A stretch of DNA of 64,000 nucleotides, from assembly GCA_029215795.1 (NCBI GenBank), contig JARDYH010000002.1, forward strand, positions 44,314,001 to 44,378,000, written 5' to 3'. Of this stretch, positions 22,145 to 32,239 are shown piece by piece (position 1 is the stretch's first letter; each line of letters starts with the position of its first letter). A program made the position numbers and the translations under genes. The stretch comes from Anniella stebbinsi. Its lineage: Eukaryota > Chordata > Lepidosauria > Squamata > Anniellidae. Below the pieces are notes generated by a model. It did no database searches. It was not told the DNA's origin and saw nothing but the letters and a program-made list of their open reading frames with translations.

Positions 22145-22164
22145 GCTAGACTAGGGGTACAGAA
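22145..22164. mobile_element. Family D repeat, left piece (host of E2)
   Basis: GACTAGGGGTACAGAA is the start of an older repeat. It resumes after the E2 insertion at 23394 as GTACAGAACATCAGGTTTGG and CCCAATCTGGGCCTCCAGG. The same repeat, inverted, lies at 40-135. Confidence 0.55.
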
Positions 22165-23401
22165 TAGGGTTGTGCACGGACCCCCTGGATCGGATCAGGA
22201 CCCGGATTGGGACCTCCAATTTTGTCCCAGATCGGATCGGACAAAATCAGAGCCCCCCCGGACCGGATCCGATCCCAATCCAAAAATCGGACATCCGATT
22301 TTTGGATCGGCCGCCATTCCCCCCCCCCCCCCAGACTTGCATTGGGGGAAAGAAAGCTTTCCCCCAATGCAAGTCTATGAGGAAAAAATAGCGGTGGGTG
22401 GGTGAAGGGGGCCTAACTCCCTCCTCCCCCTGGAGCTGTCCGCTGTGGACGGCCCTGGCAGGTAAGCCCCCTACCCCATGCTCCTTACCCCCCCGGGGCC
22501 GTCCGCTACCTTCCGCTGGCACCCGCGGGCACCAGCAGATAGAAGCAGACAGTCCCGGGGGGGTAAGCCCCCTCCCCCTCCCCCTGCTTACCTTCGGTGG
22601 CTGTCCACTCCCATCCGCCACTGGCCGCTGCTGCAAGCAGGTTTCGCGGCCTGCCCCAAGGTAGCTCGCAGGCACGCTACCTAGGGGCAGGCCGCGAAGC
22701 CTGCTTGCAGTAGCGGCCAGCGGCGGATGGGAGCAGATGGCCACAGAAGGTAAGCAGGCCACAGGCCGCAGGCCCCCCTCCCCGCCTCCCCCCTGCTTGC
22801 TACCTAGGTGTGCTACCTAGGGGCAGGCCACGAAGCCTGCTAGCAGCCAGCGGCGGAAGGGAGCGGACGGCCACCGAAGGTAAGTGGGCCGAAGGCCCCC
22901 CTCCCCCCTGCTTACCTTCAGTGGCCGTCCGCTCCCGTTCGCCGCTGGCTGCTACGGCGAGCAGGCTTTGCGACCTGCCCCTAGGTAGCGTGCCAGGTGA
23001 TGATATCACCTGGCATGCTACTCAGGAGCAAGTTGCGAAGCCTGCTTGCAGTAGCGGCCAACGGCGGATGGGAGCGGACGGCCCCCAAAGGTAAGCGGGC
23101 CGCGAGTCCCCTGCCCCCCCTCCCCCCCGCTGACCTTTGGGGGACATCCGCTTCCGTCCGCCGCTGGCCGCTACTGCGAGCAGGCTTCGCGGCCTACTCC
23201 TGAGTAGGGCGCCAGGTGATGACATCACCTGGCACGCTACCTAGGGGCAGGCCGTGAAGCCTGCTCGCAGTAGCAGCCAGCGGCAGACGGGAGCGGACGT
23301 CCCCAGAAGGTAAGCCTCCTGCCCCCGTTGTATCCGATTTCCCCTGGATCGGATCCGGATTGTGGATTGGACCTGATCCAGTGCACACCCCTAGTACAGA
23401 A
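22157..23401. mobile_element. GC-rich foldback hAT-like element E2 (1229 bp) with exact 8-bp TSD
   Basis: The element covers 22165-23393. The left terminus is TAGGGTTGTGCACGGACC; the right terminus ends CAGTGCACACCCCTA. It is flanked by GTACAGAA on both sides (22157-22164 and 23394-23401). Subterminal DNA is packed with GGATCGGATC-type palindromes on both ends. The interior has several inverted modules whose centres are GGTGATGATATCACC (near 23002) and GGTGATGACATCACC (near 23222), each flanked by CAGGC..GCCTG stems. AGGTAAG and CTTACCT-like words recur at module borders on opposite strands. No transposase frame is present: the open frames are Gly/Pro/Arg-rich by-products of GC content. The same family as E4. 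Confidence 0.85.
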
Positions 23402-23700
23402 CATCAGGTTTGGCCTCTCTGGATCCCAATCTGGGCCTCCAGGGTTTTTCAGAAGGCCGCACAACCCTTTCCATTTGTGTTTTTCCAACCTTTTGTGCAG
23501 TTTTTCCCCATTCTAAAAGCTTGAAATGCCTACTCTAAGACTTAAGAGCTTTAAGATACAATATGCTGGCATTTGGGGGCATTTGGTGCCCCGCCCACCA
23601 CTAGAATGTGGCCTCCAAGAGTGTTTCAGAAATGTAATTTGGCTCTAAGGCTGAAAGAGGCACAACACCCCTGTTCAAGAGGCTCTCTGAATCACAGACT
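23394..23700. mobile_element. Family D repeat, continuation after E2
   Basis: CATCAGGTTTGGCCTCTCTG, GGCCTCCAGGGTTTTTCAG and AAGGCCGCACAACCC correspond to 40-135 in reverse complement. A related start also appears at 43765 (AGGGGTGCAGAATCTCAG). Confidence 0.5.
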
Positions 23701-24269
23701 GCATTTTTCAAGTCTTATTCTTATTAAAGTGCCAGATCACACATCTGTAGGGATGCTGGGTCTGGGAGTCTGACGGACTTCCCTGTGGCTGCCCCCTGGG
23801 TGCTCCATTTGCGCTTTACTCTTATATGAATGGGGCCTTTATAGTCACCATTTACACAATGGGAGAAATTTTGTGATTTCCGGAGCCTCCATTATTGCAA
23901 CAATGGAAGTTCCGAACTAGGGTGGATGGGCTTGTGATGTCATCAGATGCTCACCGAGCTGCAAAAGAAGCTCATGCAGCACCACGAGAGGGGGGGAACC
24001 ATGGTGGTGGGGTGAGCTTTGGATGAATTGAAGCCAGGTGAGTTTGCCCAGACACCTGCCTTCCTATCCTTCCATCTCATCTCTCCACTTCCAAGAACCA
24101 ACATTGTTAGGGGTGAGTGGATTTCCCGTTCCATTCCTTTATTGTTCCAAGTCTTTGCTTTGCCTTACAGTCTACTCTTGCTAATTTTGGTTCAGCAAGG
24201 AGAATGGAGAGTGTGCACATGCTTTTTAATATTTTTAACAGTTATAGAAATCCTACCTCCCTATCCCTT
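23701..24269. other. Spacer, no gene seen
   Basis: No supported gene. The 24019-24291 frame has no recognisable domain. Confidence 0.45.
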
Positions 24270-24390
24270 ATACTTGTGTACCATGTCTTAAATGTAGATT
24301 GTAAGCCTGAGGACAGTTACTCTGGGACTCCCCTTTTTCCTCCCCAATGGTGGGTGTAAATAGTGTAAATAAATAAATAAATAAATAAGG
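24270..24390 (+). mobile_element. LINE-type 3' tail with (AAAT)n
   Basis: CTTAAATGTAGATTGTAAGC, CTGAGGACAG and a final AAAT tetramer run (24364-24388) have the usual layout of a reptile LINE 3' end (attgtaagccgcc..gag). No coding part is recognisable. Confidence 0.45.
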
Positions 24391-25609
24391 TGAAATTGGA
24401 GCATGCATAGTTTGCTGCAGCATTCATTATTGTATTTTGCCATAGGCCATTATAATAAACACTAGCCTTGTCTTATAAGGCTGGGGAAAATTCTTGAAAA
24501 CAATACACAGTAGATCATGAAATCACCTGAACAATTAACAGCTACCTCATTCAGAACTTTTGCCCAATATTCAGAATGATTCCCCTCTCCCAGTATTCAG
24601 AACTTTTGACCAATTTTTTTTCGTTACCACCCTATAAAGGCCACTCTGCGCCTGGTATATAAATCTTCATCTGGTAAAAATAGGGATGGACGAATTTGCC
24701 TATTTCCAATCGATGTTATTTTCACATTGGGCGTTCATAAGTCTATTCATCCCATTTTCTCATTCATTTGCATTTAAAAAAAATACACACAAAATGTATT
24801 TAAATATTTTTGAATGTTTTATATCACAAAATATGTAAAATGTATTTTTATTGAAGTCCACATTTCTGAGAGCTTCTTTAAATGAGTGATTTCTAGAATG
24901 CTTGTTACTGACCACTCATGGATGTTCACAAGTCATTTTGATGATGCCGTCTGCCTCCTGCGCGTCTCCCGTTCCTTTTCTCAATTTTAACATCACAAAA
25001 TAAACCTCAGAAAACCCAACGCTTCTGTGACATGTCAGGTTTGTCAGGGTTTCCTGCCATGTGAGTGATCTGTCAACCAAGGCAACAACTCACCCTTGCT
25101 GGGTTTGGATGTCACGATAAGCCGTGGGGACTGTCCTCCACAGCTTGAATATTCACAATGGCCTCCGGCATACTGCAACCCAGGTGAATTGGGTCACTAA
25201 GTGGTAGTGGCTCTCTAGGGTTTCAGGCAGGATTCTCTCCTAGCCCTACTTGGAAGAGCTGGGAAAATCTTGATACATTTGATTGAACAAGGTATTTTGT
25301 TCAGGTGTTGTTGTTCTTTTATTTTTAATGTGCCTGTGTAAAATATGAGCTTTGGCAAAAGCAGATACCATATAGAAAGAATGTTGACACCACCGCACAC
25401 ACACTATCATATAAAGATTCCTTATTTGTGATGTTTTATCAATGCACATCTGATTTATGTTATTTCGGGGCGGGGTTCAGTCAAATTTGAAGAGCATTGC
25501 AGCTGAAGTCCTGTAGTGAAAGGGCAGGGGGCAAATGAGAGGAGAGGGGATGGGGATTACAGTTCTGGTTTGGGTGGCAGGGGGGAATTCTTTGTTTTTT
25601 TAAAGAAGC
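24391..25609. other. Spacer, possibly an AT-rich family F remnant from 24685
   Basis: AATAGGGATGGACGAATTTG at 24684 resembles the family F start and is followed by monotonous AT-rich text (AAATGTATTTAAATATTTTT). No matching right end was found. Confidence 0.35.
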
Positions 25610-25611
25610 TG

Positions 25612-25980
25612 GCTTCACATAGCCCAGCACAGATTATCTTATTGTCTGAATGCAGTGCATTTCTCACGGTGCATTAATGCATTGTCTGAATTCAGTGTTT
25701 TTTCTTCAGGATGGGTTATCATGTTATCTGAATGCAGTGTGTTTTCATTAAAGTGGCTTGTTAACCATGCAGTGTGGTTTAATTTTCTTGAACAAGCCAC
25801 CTTGAGAACTCATAGCTTGTTGTTAGTGATCAGAGTGATGAACAAGCCATGCTACATGGTTATCAAGCAACCCTGTGGAAAATGTGCTACGTTCAGACAA
25901 CACAATAGTGTGTTGTTGAACCTAGTGTGGTTCAACAACAACCCACACTAGGTGGGTTAGCGTATTGTGTGAGCCCAGCC
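25612..25980. mobile_element. Palindrome-rich MITE, about 370 bp
   Basis: The left end GGCTTCACATAGCCCAG and the right end TGTGTGAGCCCAGCC are loosely inverted. The interior alternates GTCTGAATGCAGTG-type repeats (25645-25745). Near the right end is a strong hairpin formed by CTAGTGTGGTT and its neighbours (25908-25955: TGAACCTAGTGTGGTTCA and ACCCACACTAGGTGGG). No TSD is clear. Confidence 0.5.
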
Positions 25981-26790
25981 AAAGGAGAAGAATGAATGAA
26001 TGAATAAAAAGCAGAGGGGAAGCCCCTTCTCCAGTGCCAGAATTATAACCCCCCCTTTACCATAACTATTACAGGCATTGAATTGTGAACCGAAACAAAA
26101 CTGAAACAGTTTACCTTATGGCAAATTGAGATGGGCAATTCAGCTCACTTCTAGCATCAGACTCATATGAGACATTGTACCTGCAAATCTGTTTTTGGGC
26201 AGCATCTTGCTGAGGGGCAATGACATATGCATATGCCCATAAACAGTGGGTCATAATTATTATTACATTTAATTCTTTAATTCATATAGCACTTGGTGCT
26301 TTCAATAGCAGTAAAATTATTTTTGCTGTACAAGCACTAAAAGATAACTAGATGGTGGAACTTCCAAATCTGTTTGCAATGCTGAGCCCGACTGCACACA
26401 ATAATAAAAAAGGAAAGGAAAAAAAAACGGTGGAAATGCGAAAATTCTTTAGATGAAAGTAAATGTTCCCGAGTCTTTGGTGAGTGATATGAGCTAATAT
26501 AGACGCTTTTTACACTTAACTGATCCTGTCACTATTCATAAACTAACTTATTAGTCTTGTGGTAAAGATAGAAGTGTTATACATCTAATTGTCCACTTTG
26601 TAAGTGTGTGAAAGTTTCAGGATGTAATTAATCATGATCACAGGAATATTTATTAAATGGGAGGATTTGTATCTGCCACGATTACATCCAAGGTTAAAAC
26701 ATGAGATGGGGAGAGCTTGACACTAGGGAACAACTTAGGACAACAGATCCTCTCACATTTTTCTTTCTGAGCTGTAATTGGCTGTGGGAC
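25981..26790. other. Spacer, no gene seen
   Basis: AT-rich, no supported feature. Confidence 0.5.
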
Positions 26791-26879
26791 TAAAAGGCCC
26801 TGTTCAGACATGCTAAACCATGATGTTAAATGTTCTAAGCTAAACATGATTGCTTGGCATGTCATGTGTAACATGACTC

Positions 26880-27124
26880 AGGCTATGTCTACACCAGGAA
26901 TTTATCCCGGGGTCATCCCTAAGTCATCCATGTGCATCCACATGATCCACATGTACAGGGGATCCCGGGGGCAACAGGGGATGACCTAGGGATGATGCCT
27001 GCAACATCCCTCTTCCCTTCCAGGTTGTCGCACGGCGGTCTAGATGCTAGGGGAGGATCGCAGAAGCAGGTAAGTCTGCGATCCTCCCCCTCCCTCCCTC
27101 TATACCCTTAAGTGTAGATGAGCC
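26880..27124. mobile_element. MITE family B copy (short), nested in family A
   Basis: GGCTATGTCTACACCAGGAA at the left, GTGTAGATGAGCC at the right. The interior shares ACAGGGGATCCC, GGGGCAAC, ATCCCTCTTCCCTTC and GGGGAGGATCGCAGAAGC with 56160-56710. CAGGTAAGTCTGCG near the end recalls the AGGTAAG words of the other elements. Confidence 0.65.
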
Positions 27125-28001
27125 CTTAGCAGGGATGTGTATTGTATCGTTAAAATGTACGATAACGATACGATAAGCTCGTTATCGTGCATGTGTTTAA
27201 CGATGACGATACGGTAGAAAAACCTATGATAATCATCGGGGATGATAATTTTTGGGTGATTTTATTGTTTTATCGGACTGCCATATAAATATACCTATAA
27301 CATCTGTATTTTAAAAGTTAGAGGCTTGAAACTTGGTCACAGTGCTTATGGGGTATGCCTACGTATGTGTATGAAATTTGAGATCGATCCCTCCAATCTT
27401 CAATTTTATATGAATTTTTTAAAGATTGTTTCCGTTCTGACAGGTCTGGCGAGCTGTCATTCTGATATGTCAGAATGGAAACGATCTTTAATAAATTCAT
27501 ATAAAATCGAGGTTTGGAGGGATCGATCTCAAATTTGGCACATATGTGTAGCAACATGTGCTACACGTATGTGCCAAATTTGAGATCGATCCCTCCAACC
27601 TTCGATTTTATATGAATTTATTAAAGATCGTTTCAGTTCTGACAGATCAGAATGACAGCTCGCTACATGCGTTCATTCAGACTTGTCAAAACGGAAACGA
27701 TCTTTAAAAAATTCATATAAAATCAAGGGTTGGAGTGATCGATCTCAAATTTCATACACATACTTAGGCATACCCCATAAGCATGTGACCAAGTTTCAAG
27801 CCTCTACGTTTTAAAATACAAAACTTATAGGCATTATTTCTTTAAAAATAGGGCTGCAAAAAATATCATTTTTTTACGATAATTATTGTGAAGACAATAC
27901 AGTTCACCTACACTATGAATTACGACAATAATTTTTTTGGTCCAAAATGATGATAACGATAAACAACGATATTTTTTGGCGTGCATATCCCTAGCCCTTA
28001 G
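27122..28001. mobile_element. Foldback hAT-like element E3 (864 bp) with exact 8-bp TSD
   Basis: The element is 27130-27993, flanked by GCCCTTAG on both sides (27122-27129 and 27994-28001). Termini are CAGGGATGTGTATTG and GCGTGCATATCCCTA. Just inside the left end is a cluster of CGATAACGATACGATAA motifs, echoed at the right end (GATAACGATAAACAACGATA). The interior is a very long inverted repeat centred near 27552, and each arm contains its own inverted pair. Thus about 65 bp (AGATCGATCCCTCCAA.. to ..GTTCTGAC) occurs four times with alternating orientation near 27381, 27469, 27571 and 27697. No coding capacity. Confidence 0.9.
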
Positions 28002-28125
28002 TGTGTCATGTGAACCATTCCTAACAATGGTGGCTACATAACCACAGTTTAAACACACTTGTTAATCATTTGCTGCAAAAGGGTGAGCGGCCTAACCATG
28101 GCTTTGTGTATTGTCTGAAGATGCC

Positions 28126-28900
28126 GAAAGTCTAATAACAGAACAACATATTGATAAATTTTCAAAAGCAGGTAAGTTCTTAGGTTTGGCAATGCAGTGA
28201 GTTGGTGGAATGATAGCCCAGAGACAAATAAGGTGACCATTCCTTGCTCAAAGTTTGTCACTGTTGCAGACTCCAGGGCATGACCTGGGGACCTCAAGAG
28301 TGAAGGCTGTGTCTCATCTGGTGGATTGCTGTGGACTGCTTATGCTGAGTCCTCAAAGTCCTCTTCAGGTGTAGAAAGGAAAAAGAGTGTGCAATCTCAC
28401 TGCCATGGCCCAGTTTCAGTATTGCAGTGGTCCTTATAGTTTATAGCTAAGTTTTAATCAGAAGTAGTCTGGAAGGGCCTCGGCCTATTTCATCCTGTGA
28501 AATGTAAGAACCTTTGTGAGATCTATGAGGAAAAGAGAGAGTTCTGCTCACTGTCATTGCCTTATCTAAGAAGCTTACCACATGAACCACAACTAGTTTC
28601 CACATCACTACTGCACAGGTCATTCCTGACATCTCTCTATGTGATGGCACAAATCCATCTGTTCCTGGTGTTAAGGAATGTGTGGTTACCAATGGTTAGT
28701 GCTACTCATGTCCCTTTGGGGAGATTCAGGTAACAACAGCCTATAGGGGCTGTGGAATAAAATGTGGAACAACTTCAGTTATGAGGAAGTCTAGTTCATA
28801 GCTTTGTTTGCAAGCCTGTCTTTTTTGAGGGCAGACATTTGCCTGGATTTTGGTATGTGGGAGAGACAGAAAATAGAAATTCTGATCAAGTAGAAAGCTG
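28126..28900. other. Spacer, no gene seen
   Basis: Overlapping short frames on both strands, no recognised motif. Confidence 0.5.
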
Positions 28901-28911
28901 GAGCTCATGGA

Positions 28912-29440
28912 ACAGACATAAGAAAATAAGAAGACCCTTGTTGGATCAGAACAAGGGTCCTTCTAGTCCAGCATTCTGTTCCCACAGTGGCCGACCAGCT
29001 AACAACCTGGAACCCACAAGCAGGACATGGGTGCAACAGCACCTTGCCACCCATTTCCCCCACCAACTGGTATACATTCTCTTACTGCCTCTGATACTGG
29101 ATGTAGCACATAGCTAGCAGGACTACTAGCCATTGATAGCCATCTCCAGGAATTTATCCAACTCCCTTGGTTGGTGGCCATCACCACATCTTGTGGTAGT
29201 AAATTCAATAGTTTAACTATGCACTGGGTGAAGAAGTATTTTGTTTCATCTGTCCTGAATCTCCCAACAATCATCTTCATAGGATGACCCCGGGTTCTAG
29301 TATTATGAGAGAGGGAGAAAAATGTCTTCCTATCCACATTCTTTACAACATGCATGATTTTGTACATGTCATCATGTCTCACCTTACCCTCCTTTTCCCC
29401 AAGCGAAACAATCCTAGTTGTTGTAACCTTCCAGTATGGA
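28912..29440 (-). pseudogene. CR1/L3-group LINE 3' end (family G)
   Basis: Read on the minus strand, the frame encodes the C-terminus of a CR1-group LINE protein, including YKIMHVV, DRKTFFSLSHNTRTRGHP and NLLPQDVVMA. A 3' UTR follows whose minus-strand end abuts ACATAAGAAAATAAGAAG (plus strand), a decayed (TTATGTTC)n-type tail. Words such as TCTAGTCCAGCATTCTGTTC and ACAGTGGCCGACCAGC recur at 59535-59580 and, inverted, at about 36850-36900. Stops and frameshifts make it inactive. Confidence 0.75.
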
Positions 29441-29756
29441 AAGAAGATACAAGGTGTGATACTCCCTATTTCCAACCACTCTGGATGACTTTCATGGGCC
29501 TTAAGTGTACCATGGTACCTCAATAAGGTCTAGGAGCATGCCAGTCCCTTGAAACAATAGCAAACTGTCTCTGCAGGTTTCTGTCCCATCCCCCCCATTT
29601 GCCAATTCAGAACAGATTTCCATTGGCAACTGGGTAGAAGGATAAAGGCCAATCTGAAGGCAGGAAAATGTTGATGGATCAAACAGCAACGATACCCTAA
29701 TAGAGAAGCTCATTATCTTTTTGTTTTACTTAATTTTCCCATTTTGCTTTGCTCCA
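29441..29756. other. Spacer, no gene seen
   Basis: No supported feature. Confidence 0.5.
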
Positions 29757-30173
29757 ATTCTTGCTAGGGATGCTAGAGAAACTCAGAATGGACTAAAATG
29801 AGTTTGGATTTCTAAGAATCCAACCTGCGGAATACACTGTGGACTGGTTTCCCATGGCCATGTAGAGTCTGCGAACATCCCGATTTCTTTTTTTTTTTTT
29901 ACCTTCCTGAAAGTTACGCAACTTCATTCGCAGGAAAATATGCAAGTTTCTTCTAAGATATATGCCATGCTGGAAAATATACGTGGGGAAAAGCCAAATG
30001 GAATGGGGGACAATGAACAAGAATTAGGTAAATTGTTGTGAACTTTCTTACAGAATTATTTCCATAACGGGGTTGGGGGTTGGGGAATTAAAACTGTATG
30101 TGAACGGACGCTGGAATGAACAACCCTGCACACAGGATGGATTTCACAAAATCTGGACATCCCTAGCTCTTGC
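29757..30173. mobile_element. Non-autonomous hAT-like element E5 (about 401 bp)
   Basis: The element is 29765-30165. It begins TAGGGATGCTAGAGAAACTC and ends TGGACATCCCTA. Flanks are ATTCTTGC and GCTCTTGC, an 8-bp duplication with two mismatches. The interior has a poly-T/poly-A-type run (29890-29900) and no frame. The terminus is a shorter variant of those of E1-E4. Confidence 0.55.
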
Positions 30174-31617
30174 TAACAGATTTTTGCCTTTTGGGCCATA
30201 GTTTGCCTTTTTTTTTTTAACCTTTATTGACATTTCCCCTTGTTTTTGAGAGAATAAGGGATTTCTTTCTTTGACCGTGTCCCTTGTTCAGTTTGTGGGA
30301 CTGCTCTTGGCCATCTTTTCTGAGGTAGTCTTTCGGGGCTGGATCCGTGGCTCTTGAGTGACTTGGAACAGATTCAGTTCCCCCCACATTTGTTCCCATT
30401 TTACGTGGATTAGTTCTCCCTATTTGGACTTCCCTGGGTTCCATTCCTTGGACCTTGTTCTCTTCTAATCTTTATCTGAGTCATAGAAACACGCCCTTCA
30501 GATCTGTGCTTGGGATAAGTAGGTATTCCCCCCCCCCCCCGTTTTCCATTCACTCCCAATTGTGTCCTGAAGTTTTTGCCTCGACTGCTATATAAATTGC
30601 AAACATTAGGAATTGCATTTAAGTAGAATTTGGTTCAGGCGGAGCTAACAATTTACACTGCTGGTAATTTTGCCTTTCCTCCTCCAGGGATTGTTCATGG
30701 CATGGGACCTTTTCCTCCCGATTCTAGTGAATGGGAGAATTGTTCCATTCACTTGAATAAAAAGGGGGAAATTCTGCTATGCCCCACACCATTTAGAGAG
30801 GGGAAGAAGCCCACACACCACCAAGAACCCTTGGGGCACCAGGGTCCTTGGCAGGGGGAAGGCTCCTCCCACCCCCACTTATTTTTTTAGCAGTTCAGCT
30901 TCTTTTCTATTCATGTAAATCAATGGAGAAATTGTTCCATTCACTTGCATGGGGGGAGGAGCCAGAGAGAGGGGGGCAGAGTGTGAGAGAAAGCATGCAT
31001 ACAGAGTATTTACACGCATGAACCTTTCTCCACCCCCCACATACCCACAAGCACAGAGAAGCAGGGTGATTTTTGTTATCTTTGTGACATAGCCAATTTG
31101 TAGTGGTGCCCTTTATTTAGCATTCCAAATGTGCCAACAGTCCTACAAAGGGACCCCTGACCTAAGTATCCATTACATTATGTATTTCTTGAGTTACCAG
31201 CATATGTATGTAAGTGTATATATATATGGCTGGGGGCAGGTTAGGAGAACTGTAAACACTGAGGTCAGAGGAAACTGGAACGTAGAAATATGTAGACAAT
31301 GAGCCTTACAATTGCTTGCAGTCCTTTACACAACGTCATCCTCCTCCAGGTCCTCACCCATGCTTTGAGACCAGTATCACGGTTTTTTTCCCCCTTAACG
31401 GGGATAGTGTGTTATTATTTTCTGAATGGCCTCTATAGTGCCATAGGAATCCCCTGTAATTGCACAGTTCAGTTATTCCACAGCACCACCTAGTGGTTGT
31501 AAAATGGAACCTATAGAACAGCAGAGAAAGATTAAACTCCAGAGGGGGGAAAGTCTGTAAAGGAGTAGATTTTAATCCCTCAAAGAAACCAGAAGTAGAA
31601 GCCTTGGTAAAGGTATG
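30174..31617. other. Spacer, no gene seen
   Basis: Contains short homopolymers (poly-T at about 30210, poly-C at about 30530) and repeated GGGGAGGAGCC-type text at 30900-30970. The 30630-30890 frame has no domain. The GCACCACCTAGTGG motif at about 31483 is a common retroposon-like end but stands alone. Confidence 0.45.
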
Positions 31618-31952
31618 GGTTAAAATAGGCTGACCATATGAAAAGTAGGACAGGGCTCATGTAACTTTAACAGCTGTAGAGAAAAGGGAATTTCAACTGG
31701 TGTCATTTGTATACAATTTGAACCGAATGAAATTCCCTCTTCATTACAACAGTTAAAGCTGCAGGAGCCCTGCCCTCTTTTGTATCTGGTCACTCTGGTA
31801 TAGTGCATGCAACTTTAATTGCTGTGATGAAGAGGGGATTTCATCAGGTACTAATTGCATACAAATGATGCTGGCTGAAATTCCCTTTTCTCTGCAACTG
31901 TTAAGTTACATGAACCCTGTCATCCTTTTCATATGGTCAGCCTAGGTTAAAA
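31618..31952. mobile_element. Palindromic MITE (family M), copy 2, exact TSD
   Basis: The element is 31626-31944 (319 bp), with GGTTAAAA on both sides. Termini are TAGGCTGACCATATG and CATATGGTCAGCCTA, perfect over 15 bp. The halves are imperfect reverse complements (AAAGGGAATTTCA, TCAGTTAAAG-type blocks). The 8-bp duplication and the YAG-type terminus support hAT. Confidence 0.92.
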
Positions 31953-32239
31953 GCTTCATGTAGAAAAGTCCAGTGATAATTACCTTATTAACAGTGGCCA
32001 TTCACAAACAGCTGTGGGTAATGGCACAGCATGTTTTCAGTGCTGATTAGTACATGGAGACTGATTTTAAAATAAAACAAAAACAAAAACCTTTGCATTA
32101 AGTGATGTACATGCAGAGCTACTCTCATTTCTAAAATGAATGGGGAGATCCTCTTTGTTTACATACAAACATGGAAAGAACTTCTGGATCATAGTACCTC
32201 TTTAGTTACTTCCTTATGTTTATTTATGTTTACACTACT
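31953..32239. other. Spacer, no gene seen
   Basis: No supported feature. Confidence 0.5.

Larger units (their letters stand above)
26793..28125. mobile_element. MITE family A copy carrying nested insertions
   Basis: The left part reads GGCCCTGTTCAGACATGCTAA and GCATGTCATGTGTAACATGA. The right part, after two insertions, reads TTAGTGTGTCATGTGAACC, ATTCCTAACAATGGTGG and TTTGCTGCAAAAGGGTGAG. This is the order seen in the uninterrupted family A copy at 21005-21207. It is split by a family B copy (26881-27124) and by foldback element E3 (27130-27993). Confidence 0.6.

Noticed and set aside
22247..22762. 171-codon minus-strand frame as a gene
   Set aside because: Lies inside E2 and arises from GC-rich palindromes; no domain.
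28999..29523. 174-codon minus-strand frame as a host gene
   Set aside because: It is the C-terminal remnant of a CR1-group LINE (FFSLSHNTRTRGHP) reading into its 3' UTR.
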